From Flavobacteriaceae bacterium HL-DH10 (GTDB lineage Bacteria > Bacteroidota > Bacteroidia > Flavobacteriales > Flavobacteriaceae), in assembly GCA_031826515.1 (NCBI GenBank), contig CP134536.1:1810001-1874000 (forward strand): 64,000 nt of DNA, in the 5' to 3' direction. Positions 1-7,852 of this stretch are shown here, piece by piece (the stretch's first letter is position 1; each line of letters opens with the position of its first letter). The translations under genes were made by a program, and so were the position numbers. The notes beneath the pieces are model-generated. The model made no database searches. It was not told the origin of the DNA and was given only the letters and a program-made list of their open reading frames with translations.

Positions 1-509
1 GTATTAGCAATATTTTTTGCTTTATTTTCATCAGAGCATGAAATGGTTAAATACGATAAACGTTCTAAAGCAACCTCTTCAGCATGACAAGGACCTGCGA
101 TAACCGCAATATTATCATAAGGGACTTTATAAATGGCGTGAAAATGTTCGCCAACTAAAAGTCCTGTTTCTGGCATGATACCTTTTACAGCAGATACTAT
201 TGTTTTATTAGAGATATCGACAGTTAATTTTTCTAATTCACTGTGTATAAAAGCAGAAGGAATTACAAAAATTAAAACATCGGCATAGTCAGCAATTTCA
301 TTTATATCGTTGCTAATTTTTAGCTGTTCTAAATGAAACTCTACCGAACTTAAATAATTAGGGTTGTGTTGCTCTCTTAAAAGATGTTCTTTAGTATAAA
401 CACTGCGCATATACCAACCTATTTCATCCAAGTTTTCAGAAAGCATTTTTACAATAGCTGTCGCCCAACTTCCTGCACCAAAAACCGCATATTTTAAAGG
501 TTTATTCAT
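1..509 (-). CDS. gpsA: NAD(P)H-dependent glycerol-3-phosphate dehydrogenase, 3' end outside the window
   Basis: Cytoplasmic enzyme that reduces dihydroxyacetone phosphate to sn-glycerol 3-phosphate for phospholipid synthesis. Reading the minus strand from ATG at 507-509 gives MNKPLKYAVFGAGSWATA, with the Rossmann motif GAGSWATA at residues 10-17. A VIPSAF segment, AVKGI and the family signature AGPCHAEEVA follow near residues 100-150. These match the GpsA N-terminal domain in order. The frame stays open to base 1, so the helical C-terminal half is missing only because the window starts here. An in-frame ATG five codons upstream (522-524) is possible, but the shorter start puts the glycine loop at its usual distance. 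Identification is firm; the exact start is less so. Confidence 0.93.
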   Translation of the reverse strand, partial: MNKPLKYAVFGAGSWATAIVKMLSENLDEIGWYMRSVYTKEHLLREQHNPNYLSSVEFHLEQLKISNDINEIADYADVLIFVIPSAFIHSELEKLTVDISNKTIVSAVKGIMPETGLLVGEHFHAIYKVPYDNIAVIAGPCHAEEVALERLSYLTISCSDENKAKNIAN

Positions 510-641
510 AAAAGGATAAATCATTATAAGTTCAAAAATACATAAAATATTAATCATTGTTATAGCGTCAAAATAATAAGAATTTATTTTTTTGGCACGT
601 GTTTTGAAATGCTTGAATTAGAAACTATAAAATATTTGATT

Positions 642-1586
642 ATGAAGACTATAAAATTACTTTCAAGCTTTGCACTAATAGCAACACTATTTACATCATG
701 TTATACCGATGTTATTGTTGAAGAAGTTGTTGAAACTCCTCAAATCAATATAAATCAGTTATTAGGAGCCTATGAGTTATGGTATGTAGATATTAATGCC
801 ACTAAAGGTTATGGAGAAACACCGTTTTTACAAAAGGCTTTTACTATTTCGTTTAAAAATGGCGTTGTGTATGCTAATAATAATATTGTTGGACTAGGAG
901 ATAGTGGTAATGGTTTTGGAATAGATGTAGGCGAATATGATGCTTATAATATGATTTTAGATGTACAACATGATCTTGATGGTTTTGAAACTTTTGATGT
1001 ATATCAAATTGATAATAATACTATAGAGCTTTATAACCCAAATAATGATACATCGTATTTTTTAGATGGTTACCAACGCAGCAATTTTGATTACGATTTT
1101 GTGTTTTATGATAACATTCATTATTTCTTGCAAGAGTATGAGGCTTGGGAAAAAACATTTACCAGTAATTATGGCGCTATTAATGAGTTTGATAACGAAA
1201 ACTTTTTACAGTTTTTAGCAGGCGGAAATGATTCCACGTTTCAGAGTTCACAAGATGATAATGGTACAACAGCAAATAATTTAATATGGGATTATACAGG
1301 TGTTTATGGTGTTGGAAATATTAGTGGCGATATGTATTTAAAAACTTTAACATTAGATTATGATTTCTTCAACAATGAATATTTTGAATTGAGCGTTATT
1401 AATGATAGAACAATAGAATTGTTTCACCCAGCATCAGAAACAGTTTATGAATTTGAAGGCAGAGGTTATATACAGTATTTAAAATCGGCTAATACGAAAG
1501 ATAAAAAGGCTGTATCTAATATAGACAAAAAACGAAAGTTTAGAAAAGATAAAGTAGAAAACCCACGTGAAAACACAAGGGTTTAG
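642..1586 (+). CDS. Putative lipoprotein of unknown function
   Basis: I chose ATG at 642 rather than 609 because it opens directly on a lipoprotein signal: MKTIKLL, a hydrophobic run, then LFTSC, with the lipidated Cys about 20 residues in. The mature part is acidic and rich in Tyr, Phe, Asp and Asn. It seems to hold two related halves, each with a tryptophan near an LLGAYELW or NLIWDYTG segment and an IELYNP or IELFHP strand, which suggests a duplicated lipocalin-like beta domain. The last 30 residues are strongly basic (KKRKFRKDK). No catalytic motif is visible and I do not recognise the family. It lies upstream of a nadD remnant and a pectate lyase and shares no operon with either. Confidence 0.75.
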   Translation: MKTIKLLSSFALIATLFTSCYTDVIVEEVVETPQININQLLGAYELWYVDINATKGYGETPFLQKAFTISFKNGVVYANNNIVGLGDSGNGFGIDVGEYDAYNMILDVQHDLDGFETFDVYQIDNNTIELYNPNNDTSYFLDGYQRSNFDYDFVFYDNIHYFLQEYEAWEKTFTSNYGAINEFDNENFLQFLAGGNDSTFQSSQDDNGTTANNLIWDYTGVYGVGNISGDMYLKTLTLDYDFFNNEYFELSVINDRTIELFHPASETVYEFEGRGYIQYLKSANTKDKKAVSNIDKKRKFRKDKVENPRENTRV

Positions 1587-1672
1587 ATAGATAATTAAAC
1601 GTGAGACTCCGTATTCTAGCGGGATTAGTTCAATTAATGTTTCACTAAAATTTTTGGTTGGTTAGTTTGTTT

Positions 1673-1712
1673 AAAAAACCGTTTAAAGCAATTTGTTTTA
1701 GGCGGTTTTTTT
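1673..1712 (+). terminator. Rho-independent terminator, near-copy of the one at 3646
   Basis: The run AAAAAACCG, a spacer with AGCAATTTG, then TTTTAGGCGGTTTTTTT forms a stem ending in a T tract. It lies 87 bp after the lipoprotein stop codon. The same sequence, differing at about one base, recurs at 3646-3686 after the pectate lyase gene, so this piece was duplicated. Confidence 0.75.
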
Positions 1713-1875
1713 ATTCCATTAAGTAAGTGATTCTCCAATTCATTTTCGACAATCTTTCGGTAAAAAAGGTATGTATGATTTTAGGATTTCCAAGTGTAAA
1801 TCAAATTAGTCTAAAAGTATTTGTTTTTTTGAACTTAATAAAATCTATTAAGAAGTTACCTTTAAATTAATCTTA

Positions 1876-1948
1876 TTTAAATACCTCTAAACAAATTCTG
1901 ATAGTATGGATTTTACATTTTCACGAACATTAATAGCTTTACTTATTG
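1876..1948 (-). pseudogene. Relic of the nadD 3' end
   Basis: Read on the minus strand in the nadD frame, this gives SKAINVRENVKSILSEFV, a stop, then RYL. It aligns with the C-terminus of the intact NadD encoded at 4481-5059 (RNAIKAGKNVKPMLPEYVWEYL). The DNA is roughly three quarters identical over about 65 bp. The conserved Trp codon TGG has become TAG. No other part of nadD is present nearby, so this is a detached, inactivated fragment from a duplication or rearrangement around the lipoprotein and pectate lyase genes. The match was made by eye. Confidence 0.7.
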
Positions 1949-2049
1949 AGAGTTATAAGATCGGTCGCCGTACAAAAATATCATGAAATTATTTTTAAGT
2001 AAACAATATTAGCGGTGTAATTTTTAATTATTAAATATAATAAGCTAAT

Positions 2050-3579
2050 ATGAAAAAAAGCCTTAGAATAATTAGATCAAGTATGCTCATTTTTGTCATT
2101 ACCTCTGTTTTAAGTTGTAATGCACAGAATGGTAGTGATACGGATAAACAACAACCAGAGATAGGACAAATACCACCACATCCACCTAGATTACCCGAAG
2201 GTGTTATTCCTGCATTCCCTGGAGCATGGGGAGGTGGTATGTTTACAACTGGAGGACGTGGAGGGAAAGTATTTGCTGTTACTAATCTTAACGATAATGG
2301 TCAAGGTAGTTTGCGAGCAGCGCTTGAAGCAGAGGGACCTCGTATTGTTGTTTTTCAAGTTGCAGGTACAATTAAAATAAAAAAGGATCTGAATATTAAT
2401 CATCCTGATATAACTATTGCTGGTCAGTCTGCACCAGGGGATGGTATTTGTATTGCGGGAACGTTAAATATTAACACACACAATGTTATTGTACGTCACA
2501 TTCGTGTACGTCGTGGTGTTCCTGTTGGTGGACAAGGAGATGATAATATTGGTGGAAATCCAGATCATCATATAATCATCGATCATTGTTCGACAAGTTG
2601 GGGAATGGACGAAAACATTTCACTTTACCGCCAAATGAGACCTTCACTAGATGGCAGTAAGAGAATTAAAGTTCCTGCAGAAAATATTACCATTCAATGG
2701 ACCATTTCTAGCGAAGCACTTGATGCTCGAGGACATGCTTTTGGAGGCACTTGGGGTGGGAATCCCTCTACGTTTCATCATAATCTTTTTGCTTGTAATA
2801 CAGCTAGAAACCCATCTATAGGTATGTCTGGTGACTTTGATTTTCGTAACAATGTTATCTTTAACTGGGGTCATCGAAGTATGGATGGAGGAGATGAAAC
2901 GTCTCAAGTAAATGTCATCAATAATTACTATAAACCTGGTCCTGCTACTAAAGAAAAGATACGAGCTGTCTTTGCTCGTATTGAACAAAGAAGTATGTAT
3001 TCTCCTGGAAGTGCTTGGGCTGAAGGCGAATGGTATACTAAGGCTGAAAACAGACCAGGAAAATGGTATGTAGCTGGTAATATTATGCATGGTAATAAAG
3101 AGCTTATTAATAACAACTGGGCTGGTATGCAAGGTCCTGAAAAAATAGCTCGTGTAAATACACCATTTGTAGGTTGGCCTGTTGCTCCACATGAAACAGC
3201 GGATGCCGCTTATCAATCTGTGCTAGCAAAAGTTGGTGCTACATTGCCAAAAAGAGATGCTGTAGATATTCGTGTAACGGAAATGGTTCGTTATGGAAAA
3301 ACTACGACTGAGACAGGTATTCTTAAAGATATTTCGGAAGTTGGTGGTTATCCTAATTTAACTTACGATGCTACCAAAGTTCTTGTTGATACTGACGGTG
3401 ATGGTATGCCTGATACATGGGAAGAAAAATATAATCTTGATTCTAAAAACTCGTCTGATGGTGCTATTGATTCCGATGACGATGGGTATACAAATGTAGA
3501 AGAATACCTTAATAGCACGAACCCAAATGAAAAAATTAATTATCGAAATCTTGGTAATAACATTGATACAATAAGTTAA
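2050..3579 (+). CDS. Pectate lyase-like protein (polysaccharide lyase family 1), lipoprotein
   Basis: Predicted surface or periplasmic lyase that cleaves pectate-type polyuronides by beta-elimination. The N-terminus is a lipoprotein signal ending in SVLSC. Mature residues open with FPGAWGGGMFTTGGRGG and VTNLNDNGQGSLRAAL, the hallmark start of the PL1 right-handed beta-helix. Helix strands such as ITIAGQSAPGDGICIAG, the HHIIIDHCSTSWGMDE calcium-site region and FHHNLFACNTARNP follow. Near residues 445-495 come two DTDGDGMPDTWE / DSDDDGYTNVEE segments, which are calcium-binding thrombospondin type 3-like repeats. No TonB-dependent SusC/D pair or other carbohydrate gene is adjacent, so it stands outside an obvious utilisation locus. 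The fold assignment is strong; substrate is inferred from the family. Confidence 0.88.
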   Translation: MKKSLRIIRSSMLIFVITSVLSCNAQNGSDTDKQQPEIGQIPPHPPRLPEGVIPAFPGAWGGGMFTTGGRGGKVFAVTNLNDNGQGSLRAALEAEGPRIVVFQVAGTIKIKKDLNINHPDITIAGQSAPGDGICIAGTLNINTHNVIVRHIRVRRGVPVGGQGDDNIGGNPDHHIIIDHCSTSWGMDENISLYRQMRPSLDGSKRIKVPAENITIQWTISSEALDARGHAFGGTWGGNPSTFHHNLFACNTARNPSIGMSGDFDFRNNVIFNWGHRSMDGGDETSQVNVINNYYKPGPATKEKIRAVFARIEQRSMYSPGSAWAEGEWYTKAENRPGKWYVAGNIMHGNKELINNNWAGMQGPEKIARVNTPFVGWPVAPHETADAAYQSVLAKVGATLPKRDAVDIRVTEMVRYGKTTTETGILKDISEVGGYPNLTYDATKVLVDTDGDGMPDTWEEKYNLDSKNSSDGAIDSDDDGYTNVEEYLNSTNPNEKINYRNLGNNIDTIS

Positions 3580-3645
3580 TTCAAACTCTCGCTCTTTTGT
3601 AAGTAAAAAAGGGTTTTGTGAAAATTTTGATTATTTAGTTAGCAT

Positions 3646-3686
3646 AAAAACCGCTTAAAGCAATTTGTTTTAGGCGGTTTTTTTAT
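3646..3686 (+). terminator. Rho-independent terminator after the pectate lyase gene
   Basis: AAAAACCGC, a short spacer, then GCGGTTTTTTT forms a strong stem with a T tract about 70 bp beyond the stop codon. It is almost identical to the terminator at 1673-1712. Confidence 0.8.
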
Positions 3687-3750
3687 GATTTTGAGGGTAT
3701 TCTGCTGCTTTTCGTAAGTTGGATAGTACTAAGTAATTAATTTATACGTC

Positions 3751-4365
3751 TCAAGTTTGTTTTTTAAAACAACAAAACAAGAAATTCTGAGTTGTGTCAA
3801 ATGGTGTTAAATGGTCTTCTGTAATGCACTTGATTTTGTCAAATCCATTTTTCAATTCTAATGTTAACTCATCTTCATTGTATTGCTTTATTTCGACACC
3901 GCTACATTTTTTAGGTCCATTTTTGGAAAAGGTTCCAATTATCAAGAATCCACTTATAGATTGTTTTGCAATTTTTATATATTTTTCTATTTGTTTAGTC
4001 TTTGTTAGAAAATGAAAGGTTGCCCTGTCGTGCCAAACATCAAAAGTCATGTTAGGTTCAAATTCCGTAATATCGCTTACAATCCAATTTACTTTATTTG
4101 CTTTTTCTCCAAGTCGTATTTTTGCTTTTTCAAGTGATTTAGCCGAAATGTCAAGTACAGTAACATTTTCAAATCCTTCATCAAGTAAGTAATCGACAAG
4201 TTTGCTGTCACCACCACCTATATCTATTATTTTGGCAGTTTTCTTCAGTCCGAAAGAATGGATAAATTCAAGTGAAGTTTTAGGCATTTTTTGCGTCCAA
4301 CTAACTTGATCTGGATTTTTAGTTTCATAAACTGTTTCCCAATGTTTCTTTCTATCTAATGTCAT
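3751..4365 (-). CDS. Class I SAM-dependent methyltransferase
   Basis: A 204-residue protein with the class I methyltransferase fold. IIDIGGGDSKLVDYLL near residue 45 is motif I for S-adenosylmethionine, VTVLDIS near 68 is the acidic loop after strand 2, and WIVSDITEF near 93 is motif II. The N-terminal W..VYETKNPDQVSWTQK pattern is typical of the thiopurine or tellurite-resistance-like small-molecule methyltransferase group. The acceptor cannot be told from sequence. CSG and CCF near the C-terminus may be incidental. It lies 115 bp downstream of nadD on the same strand but does not look coupled to it. Confidence 0.82.
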   Translation of the reverse strand: MTLDRKKHWETVYETKNPDQVSWTQKMPKTSLEFIHSFGLKKTAKIIDIGGGDSKLVDYLLDEGFENVTVLDISAKSLEKAKIRLGEKANKVNWIVSDITEFEPNMTFDVWHDRATFHFLTKTKQIEKYIKIAKQSISGFLIIGTFSKNGPKKCSGVEIKQYNEDELTLELKNGFDKIKCITEDHLTPFDTTQNFLFCCFKKQT

Positions 4366-4480
4366 TGCTATGTCTCATTTTTTAGCATGTAGTCCATGTC
4401 AAAATAAAGTTACGTATCAGTAAATTATTTGATTGCTAAACTAAAGTTAGCTATTTTTTCTGATAAGTACAAGAAGCTGA

Positions 4481-5059
4481 TTACCTATAAAAATTCATTT
4501 CATCTAAATACTCCCAAACATATTCTGGCAGCATGGGTTTTACGTTTTTACCAGCTTTAATAGCATTACGTATAAACGTTGAAGAAAGTTGCATGATAGG
4601 TGCATCAACAGTATGAATTTTTTTATGCCCGTTAAATTGAGTAACTACTTTGTTTTCAGAAATACGAGGATACACATAAATATCATGGTTTTCAAGAATG
4701 AGTTGGTAGTTTTTCCATTTATGAAAACCTTTTAAATTGTCTTCACCCATAATTAAAGCAAACTCATAATCGGGATGCTTTTCTTGTAAATAAGTAAGCG
4801 TATTAATAGTATAACTAGGTTGTGGTAAACTAAACTCGATATCGCTAGGTTTTAGTTTTGGATACTCTTTAGTAGCACGATAAACCATTTCTAATCGCTG
4901 ATAATTATCTAGTAAACTACTTTTCTTTTTAAACGGATTGTGAGGTGTTACTACAAACCAAACTTGGTCTAAATCGCTATATTCTGCTATATGGTTTGCA
5001 ATAACTAAATGCCCGATGTGTATGGGATTAAATGAGCCAAAATACAATCCAATTTTCAT
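4481..5059 (-). CDS. nadD: Nicotinate-nucleotide adenylyltransferase
   Basis: Cytoplasmic enzyme transferring AMP from ATP to nicotinate mononucleotide, the penultimate step of NAD synthesis. The 192-residue length is normal. The nucleotidyltransferase signature GSFNPIHIGHL is at residues 8-18 and the SSTFIRNAI motif is near 160. VTPHNPFKKK and IMGEDNL also match the family. It sits downstream of gmk and yicC on the minus strand, a common flavobacterial order, with about 100 bp before gmk. nadA and nadB lie at the other end of this window, so the pathway is split. A broken copy of its 3' end lies at 1876-1948. Confidence 0.95.
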   Translation of the reverse strand: MKIGLYFGSFNPIHIGHLVIANHIAEYSDLDQVWFVVTPHNPFKKKSSLLDNYQRLEMVYRATKEYPKLKPSDIEFSLPQPSYTINTLTYLQEKHPDYEFALIMGEDNLKGFHKWKNYQLILENHDIYVYPRISENKVVTQFNGHKKIHTVDAPIMQLSSTFIRNAIKAGKNVKPMLPEYVWEYLDEMNFYR

Positions 5060-5159
5060 CTGCTTATTTTTATTTTATTAATTAGGTCAGATGTAACATC
5101 CATTTAATCTTTTTTTATGCAATCTAATTTTTAATTATGAATGTTTCATTAAAAACGAT

Positions 5160-5771
5160 TTAAGATTTTAAAAAATTACGAACTAAACTTTCAGCTTCAG
5201 TTAAGGCTTTTTCTAAATTATCATTAACGACTATAACATCAAATAAAGGTGCCGTAGCAAGTTCTGCTGAAGCTTTAGAAACACGCATGTTTATTTTATC
5301 TTCACTTTCAGTTTTACGTTTTTTTAGTCTAATTTTAAGGGCATCAATACTAGGCGGTTTAACAAAAATAGCTAAGGTCTCTTCTGGAAATTTTCGTTTT
5401 ATACGTAAACCACCAGACACATCAATATCAAAAATAACATGTTTGCCCATAGCCCAAATACGCTCGACTTCAGTTTTTAAAGTGCCGTAAAAATTATCGC
5501 GATACACTTCTTCCCATTCTAAAAACTCATCGTTTTTAATTTTGTTTTTAAATTCTTTTAACGATAAGAAATAGTAATCTTTTGCATGAACTTCTGTGCC
5601 TCGTTTTTCTCGTGAGGTTGCCGATATGGAGAATTCTAAATTTAAATCTTCAATACCTAATAAATGCTTTACTATGGTTGTTTTTCCAGAACCTGATGGT
5701 GCTGAAAAAACGATGAGTTTGCCTTGTTTTGTATGATCTTGTTCTGCCAAGTTTAATGTTTTTATAGACAC
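5160..5771 (-). CDS. gmk: Guanylate kinase, start codon inside a dispersed repeat
   Basis: Converts GMP to GDP with ATP. The P-loop FSAPSGSGKTT is near residues 22-32. FSISATSREKRGTEVHAKDYYF matches the GMP-binding region, and FDIDVSGGLRIK and IFVKPPS follow. Length is about 203 residues. The only start that extends past the P-loop is GTG at 5769-5771. That codon lies within a 28-bp repeat (5767-5794) that occurs again before the gene at 35110. The one upstream ATG is out of frame and soon meets TGA, so either GTG or a TTG seven codons further in is used. The gene sits between nadD and yicC. Confidence 0.92.
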   Translation of the reverse strand: MSIKTLNLAEQDHTKQGKLIVFSAPSGSGKTTIVKHLLGIEDLNLEFSISATSREKRGTEVHAKDYYFLSLKEFKNKIKNDEFLEWEEVYRDNFYGTLKTEVERIWAMGKHVIFDIDVSGGLRIKRKFPEETLAIFVKPPSIDALKIRLKKRKTESEDKINMRVSKASAELATAPLFDVIVVNDNLEKALTEAESLVRNFLKS

Positions 5772-5794
5772 TTCGACTGCGCTCAGTGTGACAT
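5767..5794 (-). repeat. Dispersed 28-bp imperfect palindrome, copy 1
   Basis: On the minus strand this reads ATGTCACACTGAGC then GCAGTCGAAGTGTC. An identical 28-mer occurs at 35074-35101. Both lie immediately upstream of a gene start in the same orientation to that gene (gmk here, a dehydrogenase there). CACT and AGTG ends allow a short hairpin. Confidence 0.85.
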
Positions 5795-5832
5795 TACGAA
5801 TTTAATTTGTCTAACTATATTTTTTTGCTTTT

Positions 5833-6690
5833 TTAAAGGGCATTCAATAATTGTTCCTTAATTTTTTCTAGTTCATCTTTCATCTGCACTACTAATTGTT
5901 GCATAGGCGCATAATTACTTTTAGAACCAATGGTGTTAATTTCTCGTCCCATTTCCTGACTAATAAATCCTAGTTTTTTCCCATTAGATTCTTTAGAATT
6001 TATAGTTTCTAAAAAATAATTTAGGTGATTTTTTAGGCGTACTTTTTCTTCAGTTATATCAAATTTTTCAATGTAATAAACCAATTCTTGTTCAAAACGG
6101 TTTTCATCGTACTTTTCTTTTAATTCTTCAACGCCTTTAAGTAAACGCTCTCTAACACCTTCAACACGCTCAGGATCCATAGTTATTACTTGTTCAAGTA
6201 AATCATCAATGCTTTTTACACGCATATTAAAATCTTGTTCAAGAACCTTTCCTTCATTTAATCGATGATTAATTAAATCTGTAACAGCTGTGTGTATTTC
6301 GTTTTCAATAAGTTGCCACTCATTCTCATCAATTTCTTCACGCACAGTATTTAAGGCATCAGGAAACCGAACAGCCATTTTAAGTAGTTCTATATCGCTA
6401 CCATCTACTACATTTTTTAACTGTTGTATATATTGCTTAACAACAGGCGTGTTTATTTGTGTTGAGGTATCTTCGGCAGTCGTTTCAACATAAATAGAAA
6501 AATCTATTTTACCACGAACCAATTCATTAGCAATAAGCTTTCTTATAGAAAGTTCTTTTTCTCTATAAATAGAAGGCATTCTTGCATTTAAATCGAGACT
6601 TTTGCTATTAAGAGATTTTAACTCTATACTAACTTTTTTTGAGGGTAATTGCAATACAGATTTTCCGTAACCTGTCATTGAATATATCAT
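5833..6690 (-). CDS. yicC: YicC-family endoribonuclease
   Basis: A 285-residue protein beginning MIYSMTGYGKS, the YicC N-terminal signature, and ending with the family's C-terminal domain: GFISQEMGREINTIGSKSN near residue 245 and EKIKEQLLNAL at the end. Family members are endoribonucleases linked to RNA turnover and stationary-phase survival. The central region is helical and acidic, as expected. It is the first gene of a minus-strand run yicC-gmk-nadD, with 61 bp before gmk. The conserved placement next to gmk supports the call. Confidence 0.9.
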   Translation of the reverse strand: MIYSMTGYGKSVLQLPSKKVSIELKSLNSKSLDLNARMPSIYREKELSIRKLIANELVRGKIDFSIYVETTAEDTSTQINTPVVKQYIQQLKNVVDGSDIELLKMAVRFPDALNTVREEIDENEWQLIENEIHTAVTDLINHRLNEGKVLEQDFNMRVKSIDDLLEQVITMDPERVEGVRERLLKGVEELKEKYDENRFEQELVYYIEKFDITEEKVRLKNHLNYFLETINSKESNGKKLGFISQEMGREINTIGSKSNYAPMQQLVVQMKDELEKIKEQLLNAL

Positions 6691-6870
6691 AAACGTATGT
6701 ATTTAAGATTTACAAAGGTAATTAAAACCTAAGTGATAGAAAATAATTAATTTTTACAGTATTTGATGTGTTTTTCTCAATTCTATGATATTAAATAGTT
6801 TTCTTTAATTGTGTTTTTCAAAATAATAGTAGTTTTATATCTAATTACCGAATGACTGAAAATAGGATAT

Positions 6871-7833
6871 ATGTTTAAAAAGTTTGTATTAGTATGTGTT
6901 TCAGTAGTTTTTGTAAACTGTAAATCTGATGTAAAAGAAGTTAAAGAGGATAATAATTTACAAGCGGAATTAGAATATAAAGCACAAGCTGTATTAGGAG
7001 AAGGCGCTTTTTGGAATTATAAAACTCAGGAATTATACTGGATAGATATAGATAGTAAACGTTTTAATATTTATAATCCTAAAACCAAAACAAATAAATT
7101 TTTAGAAACACCATCTAAAATTGGAACTGTAGTTCCTGTTAATGATACTATTGTTTTAGCAGCATTAGAAGATGGGGTTTATAAAATGAATATTAATTCT
7201 GGAACAAGTACTTTGTTTACAGGCATGAAGGAAGATTTGTTTGAAAGTAGATTGAATGATGGAAAATGTGATCCAGCGGGTCGGTTTTGGGTAGGTTCTA
7301 TGCATAATCAATATGAAACAGGAAAAGCAAATTTATATAGTATTAATTCTGATAGTTTATTAGTGAAAAAAATAGATAGTGTGACTATCTCTAATGGTAT
7401 AGTTTGGACTTCAGATACTAAAACGATGTATTATATCGATACTCCAACTTCCCAAATTAGAGCCTATGATTACAATAACGAAACAGGTGATATTACTAAT
7501 GCAAGAGTTGCTGTTCAAATTCCAGAATCTTTAGGTATGCCAGATGGTATGAGTATAGACGAAGAAAATATGTTGTGGGTTGGTATGTGGAATGGTAATG
7601 CCGTTATAAGATTTAACCCAATTACGGGTAAGGTTGATAGAAAGGTTAATGTACCTGCACATAATATTACATCGTGTGCTTTTGGAGGTAAAAATTTAGA
7701 TACTCTTTATATTACTTCTGCACGCACTGATATGACTGATGATGAATTGAAAAAATATCCGCTTTCAGGGTCGGTTTTTAAAGTTGTACCTGGAGTTAAA
7801 GGTGTGAAGAGCCATTTTTTCAAAGAGAAATAA
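6871..7833 (+). CDS. SMP-30/gluconolactonase-family lipoprotein
   Basis: Six-bladed propeller lactonase-type protein, 320 residues. The signal ends in VFVNC, so it is probably lipidated and exported. AVLGEGAFWN near residue 40 carries the metal-binding Glu. LNDGKCDPAGRFWVGSM near 125 and ISNGIVWTSD near 168 supply the conserved Asn positions. GMPDGMSIDEENMLWV near 225 supplies the conserved Asp. The likely reaction is hydrolysis of a sugar lactone, but the family is broad. The formylglycine-type gene starts 19 bp downstream on the same strand, so the two are likely cotranscribed. It is divergent from yicC. Confidence 0.85.
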   Translation: MFKKFVLVCVSVVFVNCKSDVKEVKEDNNLQAELEYKAQAVLGEGAFWNYKTQELYWIDIDSKRFNIYNPKTKTNKFLETPSKIGTVVPVNDTIVLAALEDGVYKMNINSGTSTLFTGMKEDLFESRLNDGKCDPAGRFWVGSMHNQYETGKANLYSINSDSLLVKKIDSVTISNGIVWTSDTKTMYYIDTPTSQIRAYDYNNETGDITNARVAVQIPESLGMPDGMSIDEENMLWVGMWNGNAVIRFNPITGKVDRKVNVPAHNITSCAFGGKNLDTLYITSARTDMTDDELKKYPLSGSVFKVVPGVKGVKSHFFKEK

Positions 7834-7852
7834 TTTTATAAATGGTTTAAAA

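Larger units (their letters stand above)
1587..2049. other. Intergenic region holding a terminator and a nadD relic
   Basis: This 463-bp gap holds the terminator at 1673-1712 and, on the minus strand near 1876-1948, a decayed copy of the 3' end of nadD (listed separately). The remaining AT-rich sequence before the pectate lyase start shows no further gene. I see no clear TAnnTTTG promoter for the downstream gene. Confidence 0.6.

Noticed and set aside
2647-3216. Long open frame on the minus strand within the pectate lyase gene
   Set aside because: Low-complexity Ser/Ile-rich product and complete overlap with a clear PL1 gene; an antisense shadow.
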